A stretch of DNA of 64,000 bases from Edaphochlamys debaryana (taxonomy: Eukaryota; Chlorophyta; Chlorophyceae; Chlamydomonadales): positions 124,001 to 188,000 of the forward strand of contig JAEHOE010000187.1 of NCBI GenBank assembly GCA_016858145.1, given 5' to 3'. Within the stretch, counting starts at the first letter, position 1, and the number at the start of each line of letters is the position of its first letter. The notes below the pieces were generated by a model. The model was not told where the DNA came from and did not search any database. It worked only from the letters and a program-made list of their open reading frames with translations. This document shows, one piece after another, positions 52,401 to 63,015 of the stretch. The translations under genes were made by a program, and so were the position numbers.

Positions 52401-55400
52401 GGACGAGGGGCAGGGCGAGGATATGGAGGGGGTCGTGGAGGTGGGCGAGGAGGGCGAGGCCGCGTCCACAGGCCTGCAGGCCGCAACGGCCGGCGCGGGT
52501 GCGGGCGCACAGCCCTCGGTCCCCTCGACCGCGCCCGCTGCGTCCCCGCCCCGCGGCAGCACCGCCGCAACGACGGCCGAGGCGGCCGGCCCCGCCACAC
52601 CACCGCCCGCCCTGCCCGCCGCCGCTGCCTCCTCCTCCGCCTCCGCCCCCTCGGCATCCGCCCCCGCCTCCGCGCTCCCGCTGCTGCCCCCCCTGGCCCT
52701 GGGCCCCCCCGAGCTGGACGACCCCGGCATCCGCTCCTTTGCTCGGGCCATCTCCCGCCCCGGGGCCACGCACCAGCACGCCTTCTGGCTGCCCGACTGG
52801 TGCGGGGCGCTGGCGGGTGAGCGGGGGGCGGGGTGGGGAGCAGGGCAGTTGGGGTGAGGGGTAACGGCGAGAGGCCTGGGTGGGTGGGGAGGAGAGACGG
52901 CAGGCGAGAGACACCGATACCGCATGGCCAAACACTCACAGCTTGACCCACCCCACCCCCCTTCCCCCCCGCAGGCCTGCAGGAGCTGCACGTGCGGGGG
53001 CGGCAGCGCCCCACCGCCGGCCTGCCCCCCTGCCTGCTGTGGCTGCACGCCGGCCGCACCGCCCCGCAGCTGACCTCGCTGTCGCTGTCCCGCCTGTGCC
53101 TGGCCACGCTGCCGGAGCAGCTGCAGCACCTCACGGGCCTCACCAAGCTCGTGGCGGCGGTGGGGGGGGGAGGGGAGGGGGGGGGGGGGGGGGGGTTGGC
53201 GGGCTCGGATGGTGAAGTGCATGCGAGGGAGGGCGCTTGGCACGCAGCCTGCGGCGGGGTCCTCGCCGCTCGTGAGCAGCTCCCTTCCTGCACACCTCGA
53301 TGCTCTCCCCTACATCACCTTCTCTGTCCCTCTGCCTCCCTCTCCTCTTCCCCCCCCCCCCAGGACTGCTCCCTGTCGCTGATGCCCCGCGGCATCGCCT
53401 CGGGACTGCCCCGCCTCGAGGTGCTGGACCTGTCGCTCAAGTGAGGGGGGGGGGGCTGGGGGGGAAGGCATTGGGGGTGGACATTGAGGGGGTGGAAGAT
53501 GGATCAGGTGTTTGGGCATGGGCGGGGTCGGGTCGCCTGCCAGGAGAGGGTAGAGGAGTACCGGTAGGTAGGGAGGCCGTGGATGGCTGGCGCTGGCCCT
53601 GTCGCACTTCCGCTCGGCCTGACCTCCCCCCTCCTCCTCTCCGCCCCGCCCCGCCCCGCCCCCCCCCCCCCCAGCGGCCTCACGGCGCTCCCCCCCGACA
53701 TGACGGCCCTCACCGCCCTGCGCCACCTGGACCTGCAGGTGGGGCCCTGACAGGAGGGGGAGGAGGGGAGGGGGGGGGAGAGAAGGGGGGCGTTGTTACT
53801 TCTTCTGCGGCTGAAGCTGGCGGTGTGAAACGAGCGAGCGGGTTGGGAGGTGCGTGGACCCTTCGAGGCCAAGGCCCGTTCCCGATCATCTGAAACCGCC
53901 CCCACCCTCCCGTTCCCACCCTCCCTGCCCCCTCCCCCCCCTTCAGCGCAACAAGCTGGCCTGCCTGCCCCCCGACATGGGCTCCCTCTCCCGCCTCACC
54001 TGCCTGCTGCTCAACAACAACCAGCTGAGGGCGCTGCCGGCCTCGCTGGCGGGGCTGAGGGCGGTGGAGGTGAGCGAGCGCACGTGGGTTTGAGGGGGGT
54101 TGAGGGTTGGCGGTTGGTGCCCTCCTCCAATTCGTTCGAAGTTCATCCCCGCCTCCTCCCCTGTACCGGCAACCCCCCCAACCCCAACCCCTCACTCCTC
54201 CACACCCTTCTCCCTCCCCAGACGCTCTCCGCCTCCTACAACTGGCTGGGCGGCATGGGCCCCTCGCTGCCGCTGCTGTGCGGCCTGCCCCGCCTGCGCC
54301 GCCTGGAGCTGGCCTGCGTCAGCGACGTGCGCTGCAGGCTGGTGCCGCCGCAGGTGGGGGGGGGGGATAGGGGGGGCGTTGGAGAGGGGGGGAATGAGGG
54401 GTGGATGCGGGGAAGGTTTGGGGAAGCATTTGTCGAGCGGCTTGCCTCAAGGCCCCGCGGCCCCTCCAGGCACACTTCCCGCAATTCAACTTGACGCCAT
54501 GCCCCAATGCCACTGACGGCTCCCCTCCCCCTCGCCCCCCCATTGGGTCCGGCGCCCCACACCCCAACGTAGGACTCCTCCCCACCGCGGGAGCACACCG
54601 CCGTACGTTTTTTCCCCGGGATTCTTTTGCTCCACGCGCCTTTGCGTGTTTCCATTCTTTAGCTACCCCACTTATTTAGCTTCTCCCTGCGTACTGCGCG
54701 ACCGCACGCACGCCTCCAACCTTCCGCGCTTTCGCATGTTCTCACTTCTCTCGCCCTTCCCCTCCCCGCCCGCGTTCCGCCGTGCCCTCTCCTCCGTGGT
54801 GGTTTCTTCGATATGCCCAGGTGAGTCCGGGACGAGGCGGGTCTCGTTTCGGGGGATAATGTTATGTGCCTTTCGGGTGGTGGTGTGCGGCGCGTTGCAC
54901 TTGCATGCCCAAAGCACCCCAGCGACCTGCCGGTCTGTTACCTGCGACTATATAGTGCTTCGGGATAGCGTTCAGCCGCCGCTGCCTACGCCACTTTCAG
55001 CTCCAGCCTCAGCGCACGCCTCTTCCACGGACACCCGAACCTATCATGGACACTGTGGCGGTATGTACCTTCTCCGGCAATCCCACTAACGATTCGATGC
55101 TCTCCCGCTTATCAGCTTCAAACACCCCCTCGCCCCCCCCCCAGGAGCTGCGCCTGCTGGCCTCCCACCTGACCCACCTGGACCTGGCGGCCAACAACCT
55201 GGTGCCGGCGGACGTGCTGGGTGGGGGGGGGGGAGGGGCCGTGGGGAGGCAGGGGGGGTTCATTGCGGGGGCCGCTGCTGAGGGGCGGCCGAGGAACCAG
55301 GAGAGAGGTTCCGGATGGGGCAAGGCCGGCGCCTCAACCGCCCAACCCCCTTCTCCTACCAACACTGCCCCCGCCATCATCACCTACCCCTTCTGCACCT

Positions 55401-55880
55401 CCCCCACCCCCCCAGGCTGCCTGACCTCGCTCCGCTCGCTGAACCTGTCGGATTGCGGCCTACTGGCGGTGCCGCCCTGGGTGCGCCGCCTGGCGCCCGC
55501 ACTGGCGCACCTGGACCTCAGCAACAAGTGAGTGGGGGGGGGGGTAATGGGAGGGGAAGGGGGAGGGGGTGTGAGGGAAAGGGGAGGGGCAGGGGAAGTA
55601 AGGAGGGATGCTGGGAGCAAAATGCGAGGCTTGGAAACCGCCCGTGCGTCAACCCTCCAACGGCAGTCCCTCCCTCCGTCCCTTCCTCAACCCCTCCTCC
55701 CTATCCTCCCCCCCCCTCCTCAACCCCCCCCCGCCCAGCTCCCTGGCCGAGCTGCCCCCCTGGCTGTCGGCCTGCACGCGCCTGCGCTTCCTGTCCATTG
55801 CGCACAACCGCCTGTCCATCCGCGTGCCCCCGGCGGTGCTGGAGCAGATGCCGCAGCTGGAGGTGGTGGAGAGCGAGTAG
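49500..55880 (+). CDS. F-box/leucine-rich-repeat protein, 760 aa, 14 exons
   Basis: Exons 49500-49543, 49797-49886, 49974-50052, 51185-51249, 51513-51672, 51883-52816, 52975-53159, 53364-53440, 53675-53738, 53947-54069, 54222-54353, 55145-55220, 55416-55527, 55739-55880; all phases close. Residues 15-75 look F-box-like (WAFLPADALSTIINGGALCG, VRLVCSHWRRTTNSHLQ). Exon 6 encodes a 311-residue Ala/Pro/Ser-rich insert. From about residue 540 regular LRRs follow (LTALPPDMTALTALRHLDLQ, LACLPPDMGSLSRLTCLLLN, LTSLRSLNLSDCGL, LSACTRLRFLSIAHNRL), of the plant-type or SDS22-like spacing. A role as SCF ligase adaptor or scaffold is inferred. Intron 3 (1.13 kb) is long because it contains an inverted-repeat transposon. 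Near-identical spacing of exon ends to LRR units is visible in exons 9-14. Confidence 0.9.
50127..51055. mobile_element. Non-autonomous TIR transposon, 929 bp, with 9-bp target duplication
   Basis: Terminal inverted repeats of 35 bases (50127-50161 and 51021-51055) match at 28 positions. The outer 13 (AGGAGGGGGGGGT) and the inner GACCTCATG are identical. Both ends are flanked by the direct repeat GGCTGCGGC (50118-50126 and 51056-51064). The element sits inside intron 3 of the LRR gene. A 9-bp duplication points to a Mutator-like (or, if 8 bp is the true length, hAT-like) element. Inside are a short frame opening MPVTTRSQAS at 50433 and a longer unassigned frame after 50560, but I recognise no transposase, so mobilisation would need help from elsewhere. 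Confidence 0.85.
52088..52148. repeat. Tandem 36-base coding repeat (Ala/Glu)
   Basis: Two near-identical copies of a GCGGCCGAGGCGGCGGCGG-type unit within exon 6 of the LRR gene encode repeated [10 protein letters not shown]. Part of the low-complexity insert between the F-box-like and LRR regions. Confidence 0.7.
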
Positions 55881-57215
55881 GAGAGGGTCCCGGGGGAGGG
55901 GGGTTGGGAGGTGAGCAAGTGGGAAACCCTGGGGGGGGGGGAAGGCCCGGAGGGTGGTTGGCGCAACAAGCAAAGTTGTCTGCAGGCTGGGTTGGGGGGC
56001 AGGGGAGAAGGGACGGTCAAATAAGAGGAGCAGGCAGGAGGCGCCAACACGCAATAAACGGTTTGTATTGCAGGTTTGATGCTGAACTGGGAGAAAGGCA
56101 ACCTGGGGTGGATGGGGTGGAAGGATGATGTTGTTGAAATAAGCATGCAGAAGACTGGAGCAAAAGCGAGAGGTGGAGGCTAGTCAGTTTAGGTGGGCTC
56201 GGAGGCTCGCTGCGCCATTGCAGTTGCACTGGATGGGTGCGTACGGGACAGCCCTGAGCTCAGGACTACAGGAATTGCTTTGACAACTTCAATGCCTCAT
56301 CTCGGTTTCGATTGGTTTGACTTTTGCGGTATGCGATGTGTGCGGTACATGGACCTGGGCGAGGCAATCGGACGTGGACAAGCGACGGCCGTGGCTGCGA
56401 GGGCCGTGCCCCATTGCACGGCGCCCCGCCACGCCGTCCCCCAGTTGTTGGAGCATGTTTACAAGCGGTGGGACAGAGTTGCTGGCATGGCAAGTGTTGC
56501 GGCAGGTTGAGGATGGAGCTGTCAGGCAGGCGTGCCTGCTGTCAGGGGTAATGGGCATCACATGAGGTCAACCCGAATCATGGGTGAGCCGCAGCGGCTT
56601 TGCGGCGCAGGTTGTGGGGATGTCTCCGTTTTTGGGGGGTTGCAGGGGTCATCACCCAGTGTAGTGCGTAGCGGGCTGGCCTTTCGGTGTAGCAGGATGC
56701 TGGTTGTAGATTAGTAAGGAAGGTATGGCGCACGGGCTGCGGTGTGAGCTTGTGGCTGTGGGGAGCCTGTGGTGCCGTACGCGCGTACCGTGGTTGCCGC
56801 CTGGGCCCAGCCTGCCGCCTGTGACTAGGCGTGTGAGACACGGCAGGGCCGAGACAGGACTTGCACTGCCAGGCGGGGTGTTACCGGTATACGGCAGGCG
56901 GAACTGCGGTATCGCTTGCAATGCACTTGTGAGTCTACTCTGTGGAGTGGTGGTGGGTAGGACGATGTCGGTTGGGCTGGTGTGATGCTAAGAAGCACAG
57001 AGTTGACAACAGGCTGTTGCAGCGTAGGCAGACGGTGTTCTGAGCAATGTGTCTCATGCCGCCAGGGGCGGGTATGGACGCGTCCGGTGCTTTACAGAAA
57101 GCGTGCAGAGATTACGTAGGGGAGGGGGGCGCAGGTGGTTTGTGGTGTCAAACGTTCAAGTGCGTGTCCGTTTAGGCTGCTGAGCTTAGCAAGTGCGGCG
57201 CCTGACCATCCGATC

Positions 57216-57220
57216 TGTAA
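57216..57220 (+). promoter_or_regulatory. Possible poly(A) signal TGTAA of the LRR gene
   Basis: It is the TGTAA I found on the + strand after the LRR stop at 55880. The distance of 1.3 kb is long but within the range of volvocine 3' UTRs. Confidence 0.35.
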
Positions 57221-57986
57221 GTGTTCGGTCATGCTCACCGAGCCAGGCACAGAAGGCCAGGCCTACTGCACGTGCGCCACGTGCCTGCGTCCCCAGGCCC
57301 GATCCGCCACGCTGCATCTCTGGGGATGAACGCATATTGCGGCCTTTCGTTTGTTGTTGTTGGTGTTACCGGACAAGGGCATCAGCCATGAAGTGCGTGA
57401 ACGGACATGTGCTTAGCGAAGCGTGAATAAGGTCAGCGAAATCCAGCCGGAATACGGTATGCTGCAGGCATCTACTGAGCGCCCAACGACCCCAGGAAGT
57501 GTACACCGCGTCAGGCGCCGCAGATGGACATAGGGTTCCACCCTGCGAGCCCTAGGCCCCCTAGCGCCTAGCCTCTAGAGAGCCTGCAGAGCGTCCGCGT
57601 TGTGCTTGGTGACACAAGGATGTGGTGCTGGGCGGAGTGGTGGGCCGCTCCAGGGCCCAGCGCCCTCCCCCGCCGTCATCCGCTGCACCTTCCTTGTCCC
57701 TCAAACCGCCTCCCACGCGCCACGCCCCAATCGCACTGTCCAGTCCGCACGACTGTGGCCCTGGGGCTTGGCCATGAGCAAGGGAAAATCCGGGGCCCCC
57801 AAAGGGTGGAAGATGGGGCAGGCAGTGCGGTAGGGTCAAGGGTAGGCCCGAGTGGAAGGTAGGGCAGGGGCGCATGGGCCGCAGGCACCAGGGCCGGGGA
57901 GACAGCGGCGTGCAGCCACGAAGGTAGGCACGGGGTCTGCTGGAACCGTCACGAGTGATGGAGGTCAGGCCGTCACCTGGCTACAA

Positions 57987-57991
57987 TTACA
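57987..57991 (-). promoter_or_regulatory. Poly(A) signal TGTAA of the small unknown gene
   Basis: TTACA on the + strand lies about 290 bases past the TAG at 58283-58285 of the minus-strand gene, a typical distance for this signal. Confidence 0.6.
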
Positions 57992-58282
57992 CAACATATT
58001 GCACAACAACGGAGAAGCCCGCAGTCACAGCCCTAGCCCGCCTTGGCGCACCTTGCTCTTCAGCACCCTTGCACACACAGGCCCAGCGCAACACTCCGCG
58101 CCACCACTTGCATTGCTCCGTACCAGAGTACGCATGTGCAAGCGGCCGCACCTCACACCCACCGCCAACTCCCTCCGATCACGCACCCCACGCACCCCCC
58201 CCCAAGCTGACGGTAGCACACGCCCCGCCACCCCTCGCACCCGGACCCTCCTCCCCGCCCGGCCGCCGCCCCCAGTGCCGCC

Positions 58283-59345
58283 CTAGTGCGCCTGCGACAG
58301 CTTGACGCCGCCCCCCGCCTCCGCCGCCGACACCTGCAGCAGCTTCACGATGCCGCCCACGGAGGGCTCCAGGCGGTGGGGGCCGCCCGGGCCGTCCGCC
58401 TCCACCCGCTTGATGGGCGCCACGGCCTGCGGAGGGGGGACGGGTTGAGAGTGGGGAGGGGGGAGGGAGGGTTTGAGGCGCGGGACAAGGGAAGCGACAA
58501 GCCGTGGGCGCGGTCTGTGGGCGTGTGCGGGGTGAGCGGAAGTTGCAGCGGGGCGCGGCTGGAGAGGGGTGTGAGGTCAGGGGCCAGGCGGGCAGGCCCT
58601 GGGCCAGCACGCAGGTCCTAGCAATCACATTGGAGTTGCGCAGCTCTGTACCCCAACAGAGTCAGGACGCAGGGGTGCATTGCAGCGAGACCCTCGTCCC
58701 GACCCACCCCATCCCCGCGCCCACGACGTTCTCGTCAAACCCCGCGCCCCGGCCTCACCGTCCAGGTGCCCATGTTGAGCTCCTTCTCGCCAAACGTGTG
58801 GCTGGAGCCCGGAGCTACCGTGAACTCCTCAACGATCTCCTTCTGCAGGGCGGCGGGAGCGGTGGGCAGCGGGAGCGGTGGGAATGCGTGTGACCGCGGG
58901 CTGGAGGGGGCTCCCGGTCACGGAAAGCGGGTTATGGCACGAGCGTTGACAGCTCGCCCGCGACAAGCCGTCTCAGCATAGCTACTCGCGGGCTTGCGAG
59001 CGCATGGAAAAAGAGACGCACGACATGGGCCAGCAGAGAGAGAGGCCAGGACGACCCCCTAACCGCGTCAGCATCTCCGCAGCCCCGCTGAGGCCCAGAG
59101 GTGACGCGTGAGGCCACCACCTCGGCTTGCTTGCATACATCACTATCTGCTCGCGTAGCTGCTTATATGTCTAGGGGCTCGCGGGCTGGCCTCGGGAGTG
59201 CGAGTGCCGAGATGCCGCGACCCAGAGCCGAGGCGGGGCTACGCACCTTGTCCTTATGGTCATCATACACAGCCCTGAACTTGAGCGGCTGTGCAGTCGT
59301 GTTCTTCACCTCCACAGCGTCGACGCGCTTAGGAGGGGGCACCAT
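58283..59345 (-). CDS. Small protein of unknown function, 108 aa (142 aa with an upstream start)
   Basis: Exons 59247-59345, 58759-58842, 58283-58426; phases close. The predicted product starts MVPPPKRVDAVEVKNTTAQ and has a compact beta-rich look (LKFRAVYDDHKDK, EIVEEFTVAPGSSHTFGEKE, GTWTAVAPIKRV) with a short helix IVKLLQVSAAE before a Gly-rich end. An in-frame ATG at 59445-59447 would add 34 residues (MLATRALQHTPRLQ) that resemble a mitochondrial presequence; I cannot choose between the two from sequence. I do not recognise the family. The poly(A) word and clean introns support it as a real gene. Its neighbours do not suggest a role. Confidence 0.75.
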
Positions 59346-59447
59346 GTTGTCGACGAAAAGGAAGGGCAGTGCACAGACTCTGACGCTACGAGCTTGCGGT
59401 GTGTTTTGCAGGCGTGGGGTATGCTGAAGAGCGCGAGTGGCGAGCAT

Positions 59448-61076
59448 TTGGAGAATGCGTTGTCGGAGGTGCGGTCAAGGGGTCGAGATCCACGACGTGC
59501 CTTACCACATGCCCATGCCCATCCGCCTGCCATCCGGCCACCGCGCTCCGCGGACCCTGCCCGCCGCAACCACACCCCATACGCACACAACCATCACGAT
59601 CGCACCACTACTGTGCTACGCCTCACCAGCCCCACGCCCCAACCTCCCTGCCATCCTGTCATCGTGTCGTCCTGCCCCCCAACTACTGAGCTAGGCCCCC
59701 GCTCCCAGAGAACTGCCTCTACAGAGGTAACAGCACGCCTCACGGCCACAACAATTTTATACGGGGTTGCAAAACACACCGCGGCCCCAATCACATGGTC
59801 CTTGACACGCACCCCCAGCCCCAGCAAGGCTGCCGGGCCATCCCACCCCCTCAGCGTAGGCCCTGCAAAGGCCCCACTGCCCTCGCAGCTCCCGGCAGGC
59901 CACCCTCAGCTCCGGCCGCCACTGAAGCGGTCTGATAGGCTCCCGACACCTGCCGACACAAAGTCCGGCAGGGGCTACTAGCAGTTGCGGAGGCGCCGTC
60001 CGCTGCCAGGCTCCACGGTGCCGCCGGCGGCGACTGGCACATGTGGAGGCGCGGAACAAACCCCAACGGGCCGGGGCTTCTGGCAGTCGCCATCCGCTGC
60101 GCCCTGAAGCCTGGCCCCTGGCCGCTCGCAGGAGGAGGAGGAGGCGGCGCCTCAGGGGCCGCCGCCCTGCGCCCGGCGCACGAGCACCCGGCGGTCCCGT
60201 CAGCCTGGTCCCCTGACGGGGCCAAGCAGCAGAGCACCCCAGGCCCGGACCTGGCGGGGGCCGCCGAAAGCCGGGGCTGTCGGGCAGCCGCCCGCAGCGC
60301 CCCGTCCCGTGGTGGGCCCTTGGTCCCTGGCAGAGCGTCCACCCTCTAGGCGGGTGGGGAGGGAGCGGGCGTCCGGTCCTGGCTGCGCCATGCACCCCGC
60401 TGGGGTCCCTCATTTTAGCCAACCGGGGTTGCGCCTCGGGCGCCCGGCCCTGTCTCCGGGCCAGAGCGCTGCCCGAATGGAGGGGAGCCGGGGGCAGAGG
60501 CATGAGGCGGGGCCAGGGACCCGCCGGGCCCCACCCGGCGCCTGGGGCTGAGGGAGGCGGCGCTGCGACCCTTTCCCTCAGCCGCACACGGGGAGGGGTG
60601 TGGTGCGGGGCCCGGCTGTCATGGTGGCAGGGGCTGGGTGCCCACAGCTCAGCCCTGCAGGCCGCGGCCAGACACCCTCCGGCCCTCCCGGGTGTGGCCT
60701 CGGGCCGCGGCGGGCCGGCGCTGAGCCGCGCTCCGTGGTTGGGCCAGGGCGGGCGGTGGCTGCGGGCCCCGGCCTGGGCCTGTGGGCCCTCGGGCAGACC
60801 TCCCGGGCAGTGGCGCAGCGAGCGGGTGCAGCCCCCAGTGGGCAGCCGCAGCGCCACCCGGGGGTGGGCCGTCGGTGGCTCCGAGCCGGTGGGCCGCCGG
60901 TCGGGCCCCGGTGGCGCTCCAGCGGGTGCAGCGATGGCACCCTCTGGGTGGGGACCCCGGTGGGCGCGGGCCAGTGGGCCCCCGGAAGGCGCCCGGGCTG
61001 AGACCCAGGTGCACTGGGGCCTGGCCGCAAGGGCTTGGGGGAATATGAACGGTCGGAAGAGCAGCCGCCCCCGACC
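59448..61076. other. GGGCC-rich spacer between two minus-strand genes
   Basis: It holds the promoter of the small gene and the 3' UTR of the GNAT gene. From about 60000 to 61030 the sequence is extremely GC-rich, with many GGGCC/GGCCC words and long frames open on both strands (for example 59757-60857 minus and 60502-61395 plus). These frames lack splice sites and any family resemblance, so I do not call them genes. No TGTAA found on the minus strand. Confidence 0.5.
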
Positions 61077-62613
61077 TCAGCGCTTGGCACGAGCCGCCTT
61101 GCCGCCCCTGCTGTCCGCCGCCGCCGCCGCTGCTGCCCCAACCGCCTTGGCACATGTGCTCTTGGCGGATCCCTCCTTTGCCCCGTACTGCTTCCAGTCG
61201 TACGCATCCACCTCCGCCTCGCCGTGGCCGCCCTCGCCCCCTCTCTCCGGCTCCTCCCCGCCGTCGCCGTCCGCCGCCGCCGCCCCCAACGGCTGCGCTG
61301 CGTACGCCGCCGGCGGCAGCGGCGGCGGCGCCTGCATGGATCTGTACGGCTCCAGATCCGCCATCATCTTGGCGGCGTGGCGGCCGGGGGAGTAGTAGTC
61401 GTACAGCAGGCCGTCATCTGCGTAGCCCAGGGACCTGACAGGGCGGGGGGGGGGGGGCACATGGGGCACAGGGCTGGCGTGTGTGGGTGGGATGGTGGGG
61501 GAACAGGGGATGTGTGCGAGATGAGGGAAGGGCGATGCGGCCGGGCATAGCCTTGTGGCATGTTGGGGGGAAGGGGGGGAGGCCGGAACCGGAACCGCTC
61601 CGTGCAGGGGGAAGGGGGGCCGCTGGTCCGGGCCTCGGGACACCTTGCAAAAGCAGACGGGGCTCTCGGCGCGTGTGGCTGCCATGCCCCCAAGGCGCCC
61701 CCATCTGCCTCCACGAAAGCCTCCCTCTCCCCCCCCCCCCCGGACCCCACCTGTACAGCCCCAGCGCAGGGGCGTTTTCGAGGGCCACGTGCAGCGAGGA
61801 GGACAGAGAGCGGCGCTGCGTGGCGGCGCGCCACAGCACGTCCTGCGCAGGAGGCGGGAGGCTCGAGTGTGCTTGGAGTGAGCGGGTGGCGGGGTGTAGG
61901 GGGTGGTGGAGACGGCAGGCAAGGGGGGTAGTCACCCACGCGTTGCAACCAGCACTGCCACCCGCGCATACGCCATGCCCGCTCTTCCCCGTCCCCTCCC
62001 AGCAAGCCCTCTCAACTCCAAGCAACCCCCTCCCCCCACCCCCGTGCCGCCCCCCCTCCCCCCCCCCCCGGCTCGCCTGCATGAGCGCCCGGGCGATGCC
62101 GCAGCGCCTGCAGCCGGGCGCCACCGCCACCTTGGCCACGTGCAGGTTGAGGCCGGTGCTGGAGCACAGCACGTAGCCGGCGAGCTGGGGGATATGGGGT
62201 GGAGGGAGTGGAGGGGGTGTTGCGGTGAAGGGGTGGAGGGTGAAGGGGGTGAGGGGATTGCAGGGCTAGGGCAGTGGCGACGGAGTAGCGGGGAGGGCGA
62301 GCGAGGGGGTTGGCTCAGGCGGCGAGACCCGTCCCCCGGCGCGCCGCCACAACCGCAGGCTGGCGAGTCCCAGCGACGAGCACCGTGCCCAGGCGGTAAA
62401 CCCCAACGCAGAAAAAGACCTGAAACCGCTTGCCTTGTCGTCCGCGACCAGCCTCGCGACAACCACGATGGTGTTGCGCTTCTTCAATTGCTGCTCGAGC
62501 TCGCCGCCCGCCCAAGAATCCTGCTTCTTGAATATCTGTCCCTCAAGCTTGTTTAGCTCGGCTATGACAGCGGCGTCGGGCGTGGGCGCCTCCAGCCTGT
62601 ACATGGCGCTCAT
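61077..62613 (-). CDS. GNAT-family N-acetyltransferase, 245 aa
   Basis: Exons 62434-62613, 62077-62184, 61751-61842, 61077-61434; phases close. The acetyl-CoA-binding motif is VAVAPGCRRCGIARALM (R-x-x-G-I/x-A type), preceded by the strand LAGYVLCSSTGLNLHVAKV and followed by SLHVALENAPALGLYRSLGY, the usual GNAT C-terminal block (N-x-x-A-x-x-L-Y-x-x-x-G-F/Y). It transfers an acetyl group from acetyl-CoA to an amine; the substrate is unknown. A RimI/Naa-like protein acetyltransferase is plausible. The last 80 residues are an Ala/Gly/Pro-rich extension beyond the fold. Introns 1 and 2 both use GC donors (AAG|GCAAGC and CAG|GCGAGC). Intron 2 (234 nt) is open in frame, so its retention would insert 78 residues. 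Divergent from the glyoxalase gene. Confidence 0.88.
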
Positions 62614-63015
62614 CGCTCGATGCAGTCTCTAGTGCGGAGGCAGGAGGTAGGAGGAAGTACATGTATGGTGGGTGGGCGCAGAGCGGGCTGGAGGAGTGGA
62701 GGAATGTCCGGCGGGGCGGGGCTTCGGGGCGCTCGGGGTGCTGTGCCCGCCCGACAGCCCCCGACGCCCCCCGCAGCTTCCCACCTGCCCTTTGCGCTGC
62801 CAGAAGCTTGACCTTGGGCAGATGATGACGAGTGATGAAGAGGGTACAGCGGCTGAATCGGGGCTTACAGCAGGGGCGACCGGGGCTTCCAGGTGCGAAC
62901 ACCAGCGTGCGGCCACCTCAACTCTGGCCACGGGCCTGGCCTGCATCTCGCCGAACCTTCATCCAAGGCATTCTACAGCGCATCGCAACATAACTGAACC
63001 CTCCGAACACAACAG
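62614..63015. promoter_or_regulatory. Divergent promoter, GNAT / glyoxalase genes
   Basis: 402 bases separate the two start codons. No clear core-promoter motif seen. It is moderately GC-rich and contains no supported exon. Confidence 0.45.

Larger units (their letters stand above)
55881..58282. other. 3' region of the LRR gene and convergent spacer
   Basis: About 2.4 kb between converging genes. It has a lower GC content than the genes and no supported exon. A TGTAA on the + strand at 57216-57220 could end the LRR transcript, giving a 1.3-kb 3' UTR. A minus-strand TGTAA at 57987-57991 suits the gene on the right. Short frames in between have no splice structure. Confidence 0.5.

Noticed and set aside
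59757..60857. 366-codon frame on the minus strand
   Set aside because: Extreme Pro/Arg/Gly composition, no splice structure, no family words, and overlaps another long frame on the other strand; expected in GGGCC-rich DNA.
60502..61395. 297-codon frame on the + strand
   Set aside because: Overlaps the last exon of the GNAT gene in antisense; composition is typical of a mirror of GC-rich coding DNA.
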